Positions 1-9,020 are shown, numbered from the stretch's first letter. The stretch is 64,000 bases of DNA from CAKSQF01 sp963628435 (GCA_963628435.1 CAVGEY010000006.1:40860-104859), one strand, 5' to 3'. Translations and numbers: made by a program. The notes: generated by a model from the sequence alone, not told the origin.

Positions 1-1
1 T

Positions 2-910
2 GTCTGTCGAAAAAAATGTCTGATATTCGGAAACGGAGGTGCCGCGGCAACCGTAAAATCGGTTTTGAACGAACGTGGAGCCGAGGTTGTCACCGTCTGC
101 CACGCAGACAACAATGATGCGTGGCTCGCGAAACATTTTGACGACACACGCATAATTATAAACACGACTCCCGTGGGAATGTTTCCGCACTCCGCCGAGG
201 CGCCGACAGAGCTGAAGAAATTCGGCAGGCTTGAAGCCGCGGCAGATCTTATTTACAATCCGCGACGAACCGATTTTATACTTGAAGCCGAAAGTCTCGG
301 CATCAAATATTCGACCGGACTGCCGATGCTCGCGGCTCAGGCGGTAAGATCCGACGAAATTTTCTTCGGCAAAAAATCGGCGCCCGACACAATAGACTCA
401 ATCATCGAGCATATCGAGCGAATGACCGCGAACATTGTTCTTATAGGCATGCCCGGCTGCGGCAAAACGACCGTCGGAGGAATAATCGCGAAGCGCACGA
501 TGCGGAATTTCATCGACATCGACCATGAAATCGAGTCGGCAAGTCAAAAATCAATTCCCGAAATATTCTCGGAATCGGGAGAAAGCGGTTTTCGCACGCT
601 CGAAAGCCGCGAAATCGAAAATTACTGCGGCAGGCAGAGCGGCTCGGTAATATCGACCGGAGGCGGTGCGGTTACCGTTGACAAAAATATTGCGGCAATA
701 AGACGGAGCGGAGTTGTCTTTTACATTGACAAGCCGATATCGACGCTCGCTGTCTCGGGAAGGCCGCTGTCAAAGCCCGAAAATCTCGGACGCATGTACG
801 AGGAAAGGCTTCCTCTTTACAAAAAATGTGCCGATTACACGGTTACGGGTACTACTTCAGCGGAGATTGCGGATAAAATATGCGAAATTCTGTCGGATAT
901 CGGACTTTAA
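2..910 (+). CDS. aroE-aroK: Shikimate dehydrogenase-shikimate kinase fusion (5' truncated by window edge)
   Basis: The reading frame is open to the left edge, so only the C-terminal part of the first domain is seen. It begins with a Rossmann nucleotide-binding motif (FGNGGAAATV) and continues with NTTPVGM and the LPMLAAQA segment typical of shikimate dehydrogenase. From about position 422 a second domain follows without a stop: shikimate kinase, with Walker A GMPGCGKT, the shikimate-binding STGGGAV segment and the lid region GRPL. The two enzymes catalyse consecutive steps, 3-dehydroshikimate to shikimate to shikimate 3-phosphate. aroQ, the step before, lies 29 bp downstream, so this is the end of an aromatic amino-acid operon. 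An internal TTG at 65 could start translation in principle, but it would cut the Rossmann motif away. Confidence 0.9.
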   Translation, partial: VCRKKCLIFGNGGAAATVKSVLNERGAEVVTVCHADNNDAWLAKHFDDTRIIINTTPVGMFPHSAEAPTELKKFGRLEAAADLIYNPRRTDFILEAESLGIKYSTGLPMLAAQAVRSDEIFFGKKSAPDTIDSIIEHIERMTANIVLIGMPGCGKTTVGGIIAKRTMRNFIDIDHEIESASQKSIPEIFSESGESGFRTLESREIENYCGRQSGSVISTGGGAVTVDKNIAAIRRSGVVFYIDKPISTLAVSGRPLSKPENLGRMYEERLPLYKKCADYTVTGTTSAEIADKICEILSDIGL

Positions 911-939
911 GCGCGTATTGAAAAGGGGATAATCTGGAA

Positions 940-1398
940 ATGAAAATACTTGTCATTAACGGGCCGAACATCAATCTTCTCGGCCTCAGAGAGCCGGAAA
1001 TCTACGGAAAGAACAGCTACGGCAGTCTTGTCGAATTTTGCCGTCAGACGGCAGAGTCGCTGTCCTGCGGCATAGATTTCTTTCAATCTAATCATGAGGG
1101 AGCCATTGTCGACAAAATTCAAGAGGCTTACGGAGAATTTGACGCAATAGTCATAAATCCCGCCGCCTATACGCACACATCGGTCGCCATCCTCGATGCG
1201 CTGAAAGCGGTATGCATTCCGACGGTCGAGGTACACCTGTCGGATATTTCCTCCCGTGAGGCATTCCGCAAATTTTCTTATGTTTCACTTTATGCGGAGA
1301 AAACAATTTACGGAAAAGGTTTTGACGGATACGCCGAAGCGATTTCGTATCTCTGTGAAAAATATACCGTCAAAAATCCGAACAACTTTGCAAAATAA
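940..1398 (+). CDS. aroQ: 3-dehydroquinate dehydratase, type II
   Basis: A 152-residue protein with every landmark of the type II (dodecameric) dehydroquinase: GPNINLLGLREPEIYG near the N-terminus including the catalytic Tyr, QSNHEGAIVDKI, INPAAYTHTSVAI with the catalytic His region, and EVHLSDISSREAFR for substrate binding. It converts 3-dehydroquinate to 3-dehydroshikimate in the cytosol, feeding the AroE-AroK fusion encoded immediately upstream. The length is normal for the family. The start ATG follows an AAGGGGA-like ribosome site. It is probably cotranscribed with the upstream gene. Confidence 0.96.
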   Translation: MKILVINGPNINLLGLREPEIYGKNSYGSLVEFCRQTAESLSCGIDFFQSNHEGAIVDKIQEAYGEFDAIVINPAAYTHTSVAILDALKAVCIPTVEVHLSDISSREAFRKFSYVSLYAEKTIYGKGFDGYAEAISYLCEKYTVKNPNNFAK

Positions 1399-1439
1399 GA
1401 CTACACCGAAAAAAATCAAGGAAAGTGACGGTCATAAAA

Positions 1440-2432
1440 ATGAAAAGTTTCTTTTCGGGCAACAGCGAAATCCCACGCGTATACAGCGAAGAGGTAAGAA
1501 AAAAACTGCGTGATACCGCAGATCTTGACGACAAAAAAATATACACCAAAGAGGACATATTATCCGACAGACTGAAAGATGCCGAATATATGTTTTCGAC
1601 ATGGGGAGCACCTGTTCTGACCGAGTCCGAAATTTCGGAACATCTGCCGATGCTGAAATGCGTCTTTTACGGCGCAGGCACAGTGCAGTATTTCGCACGT
1701 CCGTATTTTCGGCGGAATGTACGCATTTTTTCGGCATGGGCGGCAAACGGAGTTCCGGTTGCCGAATACACCGCAGCGCAGATTTTGCTTGCGAACAAGG
1801 GATTTTTCCTTGCCTGCCGCAGATGTCAAAAGGACAGACACGGCGCCGCAAGCTACGCGCTCGGAAAAATGCCCGGCAATTTCAAAACAAAAGTCGGGAT
1901 AATCGGCGCGGGTATGATCGGAAAGATGGTCATAAACCGTCTTAAACAAGACGGTATCATTCCGATTGTATATGATCCTTTTCTGTCGGACGAAAAAGCG
2001 GCCGAACTCGGCGTGGAGAAAGCCGAACTTGCCGAAATCTTTTCCGCCTGCACGGTTATTAGCAACCATGTGGCAAATCTTCCTTCGACCGTCGGAATGT
2101 TTGACTATACCCTTTTCTCGCTGATGAAGAAAAACGCGGTTTTCATCAACACGGGACGCGGTGCGCAGGTTGTGGAGGACGATCTTATCAGAGCATTGAA
2201 AGAAGAGCCCGAACGCTCGGCAGTGCTTGACGTTACATATCCCGAACCTCCGTCACAGGACAGCGAACTTTTAAGTCTGGAAAACGTATTTCTCACTCCG
2301 CATATTGCGGGTTCATCCGGCGGTGAACTTGAAAGAATGGGTGATTACATGCTTGACCAATACGAAAAATACATAAGCGGCGAGCCATGCGAATACGAAG
2401 TCACCGAAAAGATGCTCGCCACAATGGCTTGA
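1440..2432 (+). CDS. D-2-hydroxyacid dehydrogenase family protein (NAD-dependent)
   Basis: A protein of about 330 residues in the D-isomer-specific 2-hydroxyacid dehydrogenase family. The nucleotide-binding motif GIIGAGMIGKMV lies near residue 155; the downstream signature FINTGRGAQVVEDDL carries the family Arg region, and TPHIAG carries the catalytic His. The substrate cannot be read from sequence. An upstream GTG at 1425 sits directly on the AAGGAAAG ribosome site, so the ATG at 1440 is the better start. It follows aroQ by 41 bp and precedes a sugar-isomerase-like gene by 11 bp, so the last two genes of this operon may belong to a carbohydrate or hydroxy-acid side pathway rather than to aromatic synthesis. 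Confidence 0.85.
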   Translation: MKSFFSGNSEIPRVYSEEVRKKLRDTADLDDKKIYTKEDILSDRLKDAEYMFSTWGAPVLTESEISEHLPMLKCVFYGAGTVQYFARPYFRRNVRIFSAWAANGVPVAEYTAAQILLANKGFFLACRRCQKDRHGAASYALGKMPGNFKTKVGIIGAGMIGKMVINRLKQDGIIPIVYDPFLSDEKAAELGVEKAELAEIFSACTVISNHVANLPSTVGMFDYTLFSLMKKNAVFINTGRGAQVVEDDLIRALKEEPERSAVLDVTYPEPPSQDSELLSLENVFLTPHIAGSSGGELERMGDYMLDQYEKYISGEPCEYEVTEKMLATMA

Positions 2433-2443
2433 GAGGCATCAGA

Positions 2444-3181
2444 ATGTTAGGTCTTGTTTCGATTTCATTTCGCGGCAGCACTCCCGCCGAAATTATCGCC
2501 GCGGTTAAAAAATCAGGTCTCGACGCGATAGAATGGGGCGGCGACATTCACGTTCCGCACGGAGATGTAAAAAAAGCCGCCGAAGTTTGCAAAATGTGCA
2601 AAGAATCGGGAATATCGATTCCCGAATACGGATCGTATTACATTATCGGGCAAAGCGAACATGATTTATACAAGAAGGTTGCCGAGTCATGTCATGCCCT
2701 CGAATCGGACTGCGTGCGTGTATGGGCGCTTCAAGGAAAATGCGGCGATACGGTCGACAGTGCTCTGTATGAAAAATGTGTGGCCGATGCGGCGGCAATC
2801 TGCGACGAGGACAAAAGCATTACCGTCTGCCTTGAATGTCATCCGATGTCGCTGACCGATGAATATCACAATACGCTGCGCTTCCTGCGTGATGTCGGCA
2901 GAGACAATCTGAAAATGTTCTGGCAGCCGAATCAATACAAACCGTTCGACTACAACGCCGATGCGGCGGCGGCACTGAAAGATTATGTAAAATCGGTACA
3001 CACCTTTTCATGGGACCGCGAACATCACTATCCGCTCGAAAAAATGGAAAAGCAGTGGAGCGAATATATATCGATTCTCGGAAAAGACAAAAACTACATG
3101 CTCGAATTTATGCACGACGGAAAAACAGAATCGCTTGACTCTGCCGCAAAAACTCTGAGAAGTTGGTTTGTCGGACAATAA
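2444..3181 (+). CDS. Sugar phosphate isomerase/epimerase family (AP-endonuclease-2-type TIM barrel)
   Basis: A TIM-barrel protein of about 245 residues. Strand-end acidic residues and His resemble the xylose-isomerase-like/IolE group: AIEWGGDIHVPHGD near residue 28, VCLECHPMSLTDEYHN in the middle, FWQPNQYKP, and a C-terminal EFMHDGK. These Glu/His positions normally bind a divalent metal. The start at 2444 (MLGLVSISFRG) is chosen because GAGAGG sits 8 bp before it; an in-frame extension upstream would overlap the preceding gene and has no ribosome site. It pairs with the hydroxyacid dehydrogenase upstream, a common arrangement in sugar or inositol catabolism. The actual substrate is unknown. 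Confidence 0.82.
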   Translation: MLGLVSISFRGSTPAEIIAAVKKSGLDAIEWGGDIHVPHGDVKKAAEVCKMCKESGISIPEYGSYYIIGQSEHDLYKKVAESCHALESDCVRVWALQGKCGDTVDSALYEKCVADAAAICDEDKSITVCLECHPMSLTDEYHNTLRFLRDVGRDNLKMFWQPNQYKPFDYNADAAAALKDYVKSVHTFSWDREHHYPLEKMEKQWSEYISILGKDKNYMLEFMHDGKTESLDSAAKTLRSWFVGQ

Positions 3182-3193
3182 TTTAATAAAGTT

Positions 3194-3226
3194 AAAACTG
3201 CCGCGGCTTAAGCCGCGGCAGTTTTT
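3194..3226. terminator. Bidirectional intrinsic terminator
   Basis: A perfect palindromic GC-rich stem (AAAACTGCCGCGGCT and its complement) followed by six T on the + strand and preceded by A residues. It separates the convergent + operon ending at 3181 and the - strand hydratase ending at 3235. Confidence 0.9.
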
Positions 3227-3234
3227 TCGATTGT

Positions 3235-5463
3235 TTATTTTTTATAGTAGTTTATAAGACATCCCGCAAGCAGAATATCCCGTTCATCGGCGGTCAGATT
3301 TTCGAGTTTCAATTTTACATCGGTCATACTGCCGTTCGAAATCAGCTTCGCGGTCAGGCTGTCGGCTCCCGACTGCAGAATTTCACGGAGATTTTCAATA
3401 TAAATAAAGTCTCCGGTCTTGAATGCCGAAATGTCAAAATCTACGGTGAACGGAAGCATTCCCCAGTTTACAAGATTCGAGCGGTAACGCTTTGTCGCGT
3501 ATTCGTTTGCGATATTTGCGACTCCGCCGAGCACTCTCTGACAGGATGCCGCCTGCTCTCTTGCGGATCCGTCGCCCGGCTTCACCGCACACACGACCGT
3601 ACCGAGCATTGTTTTTTCGGGATCTATGCCGGGAATATTCGGGATTTTATCGAAGATTTCGCCGACATATTCGCCTGCTCTGCGTTTTTCCTCTAATGTT
3701 CTGATTTCTTTGGCGCGCCCGACATAGAGCGGATCTTTTCTCGAAAGCGCAAAGGAAGCGAGTTTTTCGGGATTTGAGCGGTAGGATGAAGTTTCGCCCG
3801 AAGGTATCAGCTCATCGGTTGTTGTAACCGCGTCGGTAATAACCGATGCGACTTTTATGAGCAGTGCATCGGGCGCGGGCAAAAATTCGGGCCAATCGGC
3901 GATATTCGGGCCGAATTTAAGCGACAGGTCGTGATTCGGATGCCCGAATCCGTTATAGACTCTGTTTTTATAGGCGCTGTCATCATAGTGATAGCAGGGC
4001 TCGCTGTAAGTCATGTCAAGTTCGGTGGCGGCAGTCAACATTCCTCCGTTTGCCGCCGTTGCGGCAATAGAGCGTGAATCCATAAGCGCGACAGCGGCAA
4101 TCTGACGGTCTCCCGGCTTCGATCCTTCCCTGTTCGGAAAGTTTCTTGTCGTATGTCTTATCGAAAGTCCGCCGTTTGACGGAACATCGCCCGCGCCGAA
4201 GCAGGGACCGCAGAAGGCGGTTCTGAGAATCGCACCTGCATCGACGAGTGTCGACGCTCTGCCGCTCTTTATGAGCTCGGCAAAGGTCGGCTGTGATGCG
4301 GGATAAACCGAAAGTCCGAATCCGCCGTTTCCGACAGATTTTCCTTTAAGAATATCGGCAGCCGCACAAAGATTTTCGTATGAGCCGCCTGCGCAGCCCG
4401 CAATAACTCCCTGATCGACAAAAAGTCTGCCGCCGCGAAGTTTTGAGCGCAGGTCAAGTGCGCCGTGAGGGATCGAAAGCTCCTTTTCGGCCGTTTCTTC
4501 GGTATAGGCGAGAATATCCTCGGCGTTTTCGTTAAATTCCCTTATTGTGTACGCATTCGACGGATGGAAAGGAAGAGCTATCATCGGCTCGATTTCGGAC
4601 AGATCGATTTCGACAAGGCGGTCATAGCACGCCCCGTCAATCGGAGAGAGTTTGCGGTATTCGTCCGCCCTGTTATGAAGTTTAAGATATTCCTCTGTCT
4701 TTTCGTCTGTTTCCCAAATTGACGAAAGGCAGGTCGTTTCGGTGGTCATAACATCAACGCCGCAGCGGAAATCCATTGAAAGATTTTTGATTCCGTCGCC
4801 GACAAATTCGAGTATGCGGTTTTTTACAAATCCGGATTTGAATGTCGCACCGACGAGCGCTATCGCAACATCGTGCGGACCGACGCCCGGATTCGGCTTA
4901 CCGGTAAGATGTACCGCAACAACCTCGGGCCGCGGTATATCATAGGTTCTTCCGAGAAGCTGTTTTACAAGTTCGGGGCCGCCCTCGCCTACGGCAAGTG
5001 TTCCGATTGCTCCGTAACGCGTGTGAGAATCCGAACCGAGTATCATTTTTCCGCATCCCGCAAAGCACTCTCTCATATAGGAATGAATAACCGACTGGTG
5101 AGCGGGTACGAAAATACCGCCGTATTTTTTCGCCGCCGAAAGTCCGAACATGTGATCATCTTCATTTATTGTTCCGCCGACCGCGCAAAGCGAGTTATGG
5201 CAGTTTGTCAGCACATAAGGCACCGGAAAATCAACAAGACCGGATGCACGCGCAGTCTGAATTATTCCGACATAGGTAATATCGTGCGATGCCATCGCGT
5301 CAAATTTGATTTTAAGCTCTTCTTTTTTGCCGGATTTATTGTGAGCATCGAGTATACGATATGCCATCGTAAGATCTCTCGCATTTTCAACGCAGTCATC
5401 CGCAGTCTCGGCAAATTTCCCGTTTTTATAATACACCTTTTGGTTTACAAGTTTTATCATCAT
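3235..5463 (-). CDS. Aconitase-superfamily hydratase (divergent, [4Fe-4S])
   Basis: About 742 residues with the full aconitase architecture. The three-domain Fe-S core shows SDSHTRYGAIG, the cluster cysteines GCAGG and CGPCFGAGD (the canonical Cys plus CxxC ligands), and the C-terminal swivel domain shows PGDGSAREQAA in place of the usual GSSREHAA. Segments between these depart from canonical AcnA and resemble the less-studied YbhJ-like group, so citrate/isocitrate activity is plausible but not assured. It stands alone under its own promoter. The start is placed at ATG 5463 behind GGGGA; a TTG 15 bp further out would lie on the ribosome site. Confidence 0.8.
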   Translation of the reverse strand: MMIKLVNQKVYYKNGKFAETADDCVENARDLTMAYRILDAHNKSGKKEELKIKFDAMASHDITYVGIIQTARASGLVDFPVPYVLTNCHNSLCAVGGTINEDDHMFGLSAAKKYGGIFVPAHQSVIHSYMRECFAGCGKMILGSDSHTRYGAIGTLAVGEGGPELVKQLLGRTYDIPRPEVVAVHLTGKPNPGVGPHDVAIALVGATFKSGFVKNRILEFVGDGIKNLSMDFRCGVDVMTTETTCLSSIWETDEKTEEYLKLHNRADEYRKLSPIDGACYDRLVEIDLSEIEPMIALPFHPSNAYTIREFNENAEDILAYTEETAEKELSIPHGALDLRSKLRGGRLFVDQGVIAGCAGGSYENLCAAADILKGKSVGNGGFGLSVYPASQPTFAELIKSGRASTLVDAGAILRTAFCGPCFGAGDVPSNGGLSIRHTTRNFPNREGSKPGDRQIAAVALMDSRSIAATAANGGMLTAATELDMTYSEPCYHYDDSAYKNRVYNGFGHPNHDLSLKFGPNIADWPEFLPAPDALLIKVASVITDAVTTTDELIPSGETSSYRSNPEKLASFALSRKDPLYVGRAKEIRTLEEKRRAGEYVGEIFDKIPNIPGIDPEKTMLGTVVCAVKPGDGSAREQAASCQRVLGGVANIANEYATKRYRSNLVNWGMLPFTVDFDISAFKTGDFIYIENLREILQSGADSLTAKLISNGSMTDVKLKLENLTADERDILLAGCLINYYKK

Positions 5464-5492
5464 TATATTCCCCGTCAATCGTATAATGTCTT

Positions 5493-5521
5493 ATTCTATC
5501 ATAATACGGCATGATTTTCAA
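5493..5521 (-). promoter_or_regulatory. Promoter of the aconitase-like gene
   Basis: On the - strand, TTGAAA, 17 bp, then TAGAAT preceded by TG (extended -10). It lies 30 bp upstream of the chosen ATG. Confidence 0.7.
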
Positions 5522-5621
5522 GCTTTTTTTCGTATATCGGCCGTTTGACCGAAAAAAATTTGCCGACTTTGAAAATTGTTTGGAATTTTAATTTTTGTGT
5601 AAGCTAATTTATATAAATCTA

Positions 5622-5650
5622 TTGACACAAATCATATTTTGTGCTACAAT
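5622..5650 (+). promoter_or_regulatory. Promoter of the RHH gene-clpB pair
   Basis: TTGACA at 5622-5627, 17-bp spacer, TACAAT at 5645-5650. This is an almost perfect sigma-A promoter, 38 bp before the RHH gene start. No CtsR-type direct repeat is visible near it. Confidence 0.9.
5626..5643. promoter_or_regulatory. Palindromic candidate operator inside the promoter spacer
   Basis: CACAAA at 5626-5631, six bases, TTTGTG at 5638-5643: a perfect inverted repeat filling the space between -35 and -10. A third half-site, TTTTGTG, lies at 5593-5599, 44 bp (about four helical turns) from the right-hand half. A bound dimeric repressor would exclude RNA polymerase. The gene just downstream encodes a ribbon-helix-helix protein, making autoregulation the simplest reading. 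Confidence 0.65.
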
Positions 5651-5687
5651 ATCAAATGTAAAGAAAAGTCGATTGGGGAGAACGAAA

Positions 5688-6335
5688 ATGGGAAAAAATG
5701 TATATTCGCTGGTACTTTCGGACGATGTCGTTGCGGCAGTCGATAGAATGGCATATATGAAGGGGCTGTCACGTTCGGGGATGATCAACGAACTGCTCGC
5801 ATCGGCCGTTTCATATACAACGCCCGAAATGTGGATACGAACCGTCATTTCCAAAATCGAGGGCGGTCTCGGAAGCGGAACCTTTATTCAGATGCAGTCG
5901 GGTGCGAACGGCTATTCGATGCGGTCGGCGCTCGCATACAAATACAATCCTTCTCTCCGCTTCTCGGTTGAGCTTTACCGCAATCGTGCGGATGACGGCG
6001 CCATCGGAAATATCAAAATTTCCCTGCGCAGCAGAAGCGACGCATTGATGCTGCTTCTGATTCGATTCTTCGGACTTTGGCAGACCGTCGAATCGGCTTA
6101 CCTGCCGTCAGTTCAGTACACATACAGCGACGGAAAAATCGTACGGTTACTGAGGCCGTCCGATCCCGAAGCGTCCGCGGAGGAAACAGGTGATTCGATA
6201 GGCAGATTTGCGGTCTGCGTAAACAATGCCATTGAAGCATATTTTACCTCGTATGACCGCGGAAGCGATGCTACCGAAAATCGGCTTCGCGAAATTTGCG
6301 CCGAATATTACAGGTCGGGCAAAATTACGGTATAG
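5688..6335 (+). CDS. Ribbon-helix-helix (CopG/Arc-like) putative regulator with novel C-terminal domain
   Basis: A 215-residue protein. Residues 1-45 fit a ribbon-helix-helix fold: a short beta strand (VYSLVLSDD) followed by two helices (DVVAAVDRMAYMKG, SRSGMINELLASAV) with the SRSGMINELL turn typical of CopG-type DNA-binding proteins. Residues 55-215 form a mixed alpha/beta domain I do not recognise; it could bind a ligand or partner. The start at 5688 follows GGGGAG; an in-frame extension to 5595 would begin upstream of the promoter and is excluded. clpB begins 50 bp downstream with no terminator between, so the two are probably one transcript. Function as a regulator of clpB is inference. 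Confidence 0.72.
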   Translation: MGKNVYSLVLSDDVVAAVDRMAYMKGLSRSGMINELLASAVSYTTPEMWIRTVISKIEGGLGSGTFIQMQSGANGYSMRSALAYKYNPSLRFSVELYRNRADDGAIGNIKISLRSRSDALMLLLIRFFGLWQTVESAYLPSVQYTYSDGKIVRLLRPSDPEASAEETGDSIGRFAVCVNNAIEAYFTSYDRGSDATENRLREICAEYYRSGKITV

Positions 6336-6384
6336 CCGGTCGAAACTCTTTACGAAAAATAAGAATGAAAGGAAATGAAGATAT

Positions 6385-8967
6385 ATGAACATTCAAAAAT
6401 ACACACAAAAATCTCAGGAAGCGGTGCGTGATGCGCAGTCGCTTGCCGAAGAATACGGCAACCAGCAGATTTGCCCCGAACACATTCTCTGCGCGCTTAT
6501 CACTCCGTCCGATGGGCTTATTTATGAACTCGCGCGCAAAATGGGTGCAAATCCCTCCGCAATACGTGCGGAATGTATCGATCTTATAGAATCGCTGCCG
6601 AAAGTACGGGGCGGTGATATTTATCTGTCGCGTGAATCGGCCGATTTACTGAACGCCGCCGAAAGCGAAGCCGATACAATGCACGACAGCTATGTTTCAA
6701 CCGAACATCTTATGCTCGGGATATTCGACAAGGGCGGCTCTAAAGTCAACGATATTCTGAAGCGTAACAAGATCACCCGTTCGGAATTCCTGAAAGTTCT
6801 GAAAGAAGTACGCGGAAATCGCTCTGCCGATTCGGACAATCCCGAAGCGACATACGATGTTCTGAAAAAATACGGCACCGATTTGTGTGAGCGTGCAAAA
6901 GCGCAAAAACTCGATCCCGTTATCGGCAGAGATGAGGAAATTTCAAATGTCATCCGCATTTTGAGCCGAAAGACAAAGAACAATCCCTGTCTTATCGGTG
7001 AGCCGGGTGTCGGCAAGACGGCGATAGCCGAAGGGCTTGCTCAGCGTATTGTCAAAGGCGATGTCCCCGCAAATCTGAAAGAGACAACGCTTTTCTCGCT
7101 TGATATGGGCGCGCTTGTCGCGGGTGCGAAATTCAGGGGAGAATTCGAGGAGCGTCTTAAGGCGGTGCTGAACGAGGTCAAGAGTTCGGAAGGAAAAATA
7201 ATTCTGTTCATCGATGAGCTGCACACGATAGTCGGTGCGGGCGCGACCGAGGGATCGATGGATGCGGGCAACCTGCTGAAACCTATGCTCGCGCGCGGCG
7301 AACTGCACTGCATAGGCGCGACAACGCTGAACGAATACAGGAAATACATTGAAAAAGATGCGGCACTCGAACGCCGTTTCCAGCCTGTGCTTGTTCCCGA
7401 ACCGACGGTTGAGGACACGATATCGATTCTCCGCGGTCTGAAAGAAAGATACGAGGTATATCACGGCGTAAAGATTCACGATAACGCACTGATTGCCGCC
7501 GCCGTGCTCTCAAACAGATATATAACAGACAGATTTCTTCCCGACAAGGCAATCGATCTGGTCGATGAAGCATGCGCAATGATCAAATCCGAGATGAATT
7601 CGATGCCGCATGAGCTTGACGAGGTAAGGCGCCGTATCATGCAGCTTGAAATCGAAGAAGCGGCTCTCAAGAAAGAAACAGACAAACTGTCGGCCGACAG
7701 GCTTATCGAGCTTCAAAAAGAACTTGCCGAACTGCGCGAAAAATTCAACGCGATGAAAGCAAAATGGGAGAGCGAAAAGTCGACAATCAGCAGAGTACAG
7801 AAACTGCGTGAGGAAATTGAATCGGTAAACGAACAGATAGAGAATGCTCAATCGGCACGCGGATACGACTTGTCGAAAGCCGCCGAGCTGCGTTATTCCA
7901 CGCTCCCCCGTCTGCAAAAAGAACTTGAAGAGGCCGAAAAATCCGAAAAGAACGATTCTTACGGTTTTCTGCACACAAGTGTGACCGAGGAGGAAATTGC
8001 ATCTATTGTCGCAAAATGGACCAAAATCCCCGTATCGAAACTGATGGAAGGCGAAAAGGAAAAGCTGCTTCGTCTGCCCGATACCGTTCACAAACGTGTT
8101 ATCGGTCAGGACGAGGCGGTAGATGCGGTCTGCGATGCGATTATCCGCTCGCGTGCGGGCATACAAAATCCCAACCGCCCTCTCGGATCGTTTCTCTTTC
8201 TCGGCCCCACCGGTGTCGGTAAAACAGAACTTGCGAAAACGCTTGCCGACATACTCTTCGATGACGAAAAGGCAATGATACGCATCGATATGTCCGAATA
8301 TATGGAAAAACATTCGGTAGCAAGACTTATCGGAGCGCCTCCCGGATATGTCGGATATGATGAAGGCGGTCAGCTTACCGAAGCGGTTCGCCGCCGTCCG
8401 TATTCGGTAGTGCTTTTCGATGAGGTCGAAAAGGCACATCCCGATGTATTCAACGTGCTGCTTCAGGTACTCGATGACGGCAGAATAACCGATTCAAAAG
8501 GCAGAACGGTAGATTTCAAAAACACGATAATCATACTCACATCCAATCTCGGATCTGACATCCTGCTTGACGGCATTAAACCCGACGGCACAATAGACGA
8601 AAAAGCACGTGCCGATGTAAATGCTCTTCTTAAAAAGTATTTCCGTCCCGAATTTCTCAACCGTCTTGACGAGATAACCTGCTTCAAACCGCTTGCCAAG
8701 GGCGACATCGAAAAGATTGTCGATCTCATGCTTGCCGATCTCAAGCAGCGTCTTGATGACAAACATCTGATTCTCGATGTTACCGATTCGGCAAAAGAAA
8801 AAATCATCGACGAAGGATACGATCCGATTTACGGCGCCCGTCCGCTGAAGAGATACATTCAGTCGAAGGTTGAGACGCTTATCGCGCGTTATATTCTCGA
8901 AAAGGATCCTGCCGCGGGCGACACGCTGACCGTCGATGTCGACGGCGACACGCTCTATGTAAGATAA
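6385..8967 (+). CDS. clpB: ClpB disaggregase (Hsp100 AAA+ ATPase)
   Basis: An 860-residue hexameric chaperone that, with DnaK, pulls polypeptides out of aggregates. Domains in order: double Clp_N repeat (1-145), NBD1 with Walker A GEPGVGKT near residue 205, Walker B LFIDELH near 274, a long coiled-coil middle domain (about 410-530, present in ClpB and shorter or absent in ClpA/ClpC), NBD2 with Walker A GPTGVGKT near 606 and Walker B VVLFDEVEK, and the C-terminal D2-small domain with GARPLKRYIQ. No IGF/IGL-type ClpP loop is evident, so this is ClpB rather than a protease subunit. An AAAGGA ribosome site precedes ATG 6385. It probably shares the palindrome-bearing promoter of the RHH gene upstream. 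Confidence 0.97.
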   Translation: MNIQKYTQKSQEAVRDAQSLAEEYGNQQICPEHILCALITPSDGLIYELARKMGANPSAIRAECIDLIESLPKVRGGDIYLSRESADLLNAAESEADTMHDSYVSTEHLMLGIFDKGGSKVNDILKRNKITRSEFLKVLKEVRGNRSADSDNPEATYDVLKKYGTDLCERAKAQKLDPVIGRDEEISNVIRILSRKTKNNPCLIGEPGVGKTAIAEGLAQRIVKGDVPANLKETTLFSLDMGALVAGAKFRGEFEERLKAVLNEVKSSEGKIILFIDELHTIVGAGATEGSMDAGNLLKPMLARGELHCIGATTLNEYRKYIEKDAALERRFQPVLVPEPTVEDTISILRGLKERYEVYHGVKIHDNALIAAAVLSNRYITDRFLPDKAIDLVDEACAMIKSEMNSMPHELDEVRRRIMQLEIEEAALKKETDKLSADRLIELQKELAELREKFNAMKAKWESEKSTISRVQKLREEIESVNEQIENAQSARGYDLSKAAELRYSTLPRLQKELEEAEKSEKNDSYGFLHTSVTEEEIASIVAKWTKIPVSKLMEGEKEKLLRLPDTVHKRVIGQDEAVDAVCDAIIRSRAGIQNPNRPLGSFLFLGPTGVGKTELAKTLADILFDDEKAMIRIDMSEYMEKHSVARLIGAPPGYVGYDEGGQLTEAVRRRPYSVVLFDEVEKAHPDVFNVLLQVLDDGRITDSKGRTVDFKNTIIILTSNLGSDILLDGIKPDGTIDEKARADVNALLKKYFRPEFLNRLDEITCFKPLAKGDIEKIVDLMLADLKQRLDDKHLILDVTDSAKEKIIDEGYDPIYGARPLKRYIQSKVETLIARYILEKDPAAGDTLTVDVDGDTLYVR

Positions 8968-8973
8968 AAAACG

Positions 8974-9010
8974 AAAAATCGTCTCTGCCATTTGGGCAGA
9001 GACGATTTTT
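8974..9010. terminator. Bidirectional intrinsic terminator
   Basis: A 16-bp perfect stem (AAAAATCGTCTCTGCC and its complement at 8995-9010) with loop ATTTG; T-rich on both strands. It ends clpB on the + strand and the GH2 operon on the - strand. Confidence 0.93.
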
Positions 9011-9020
9011 TATTATAATA

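Noticed and set aside
7510..8439. Long - strand open frame within clpB
   Set aside because: Antisense shadow of the ClpB middle and second ATPase domains, no ribosome site or promoter.
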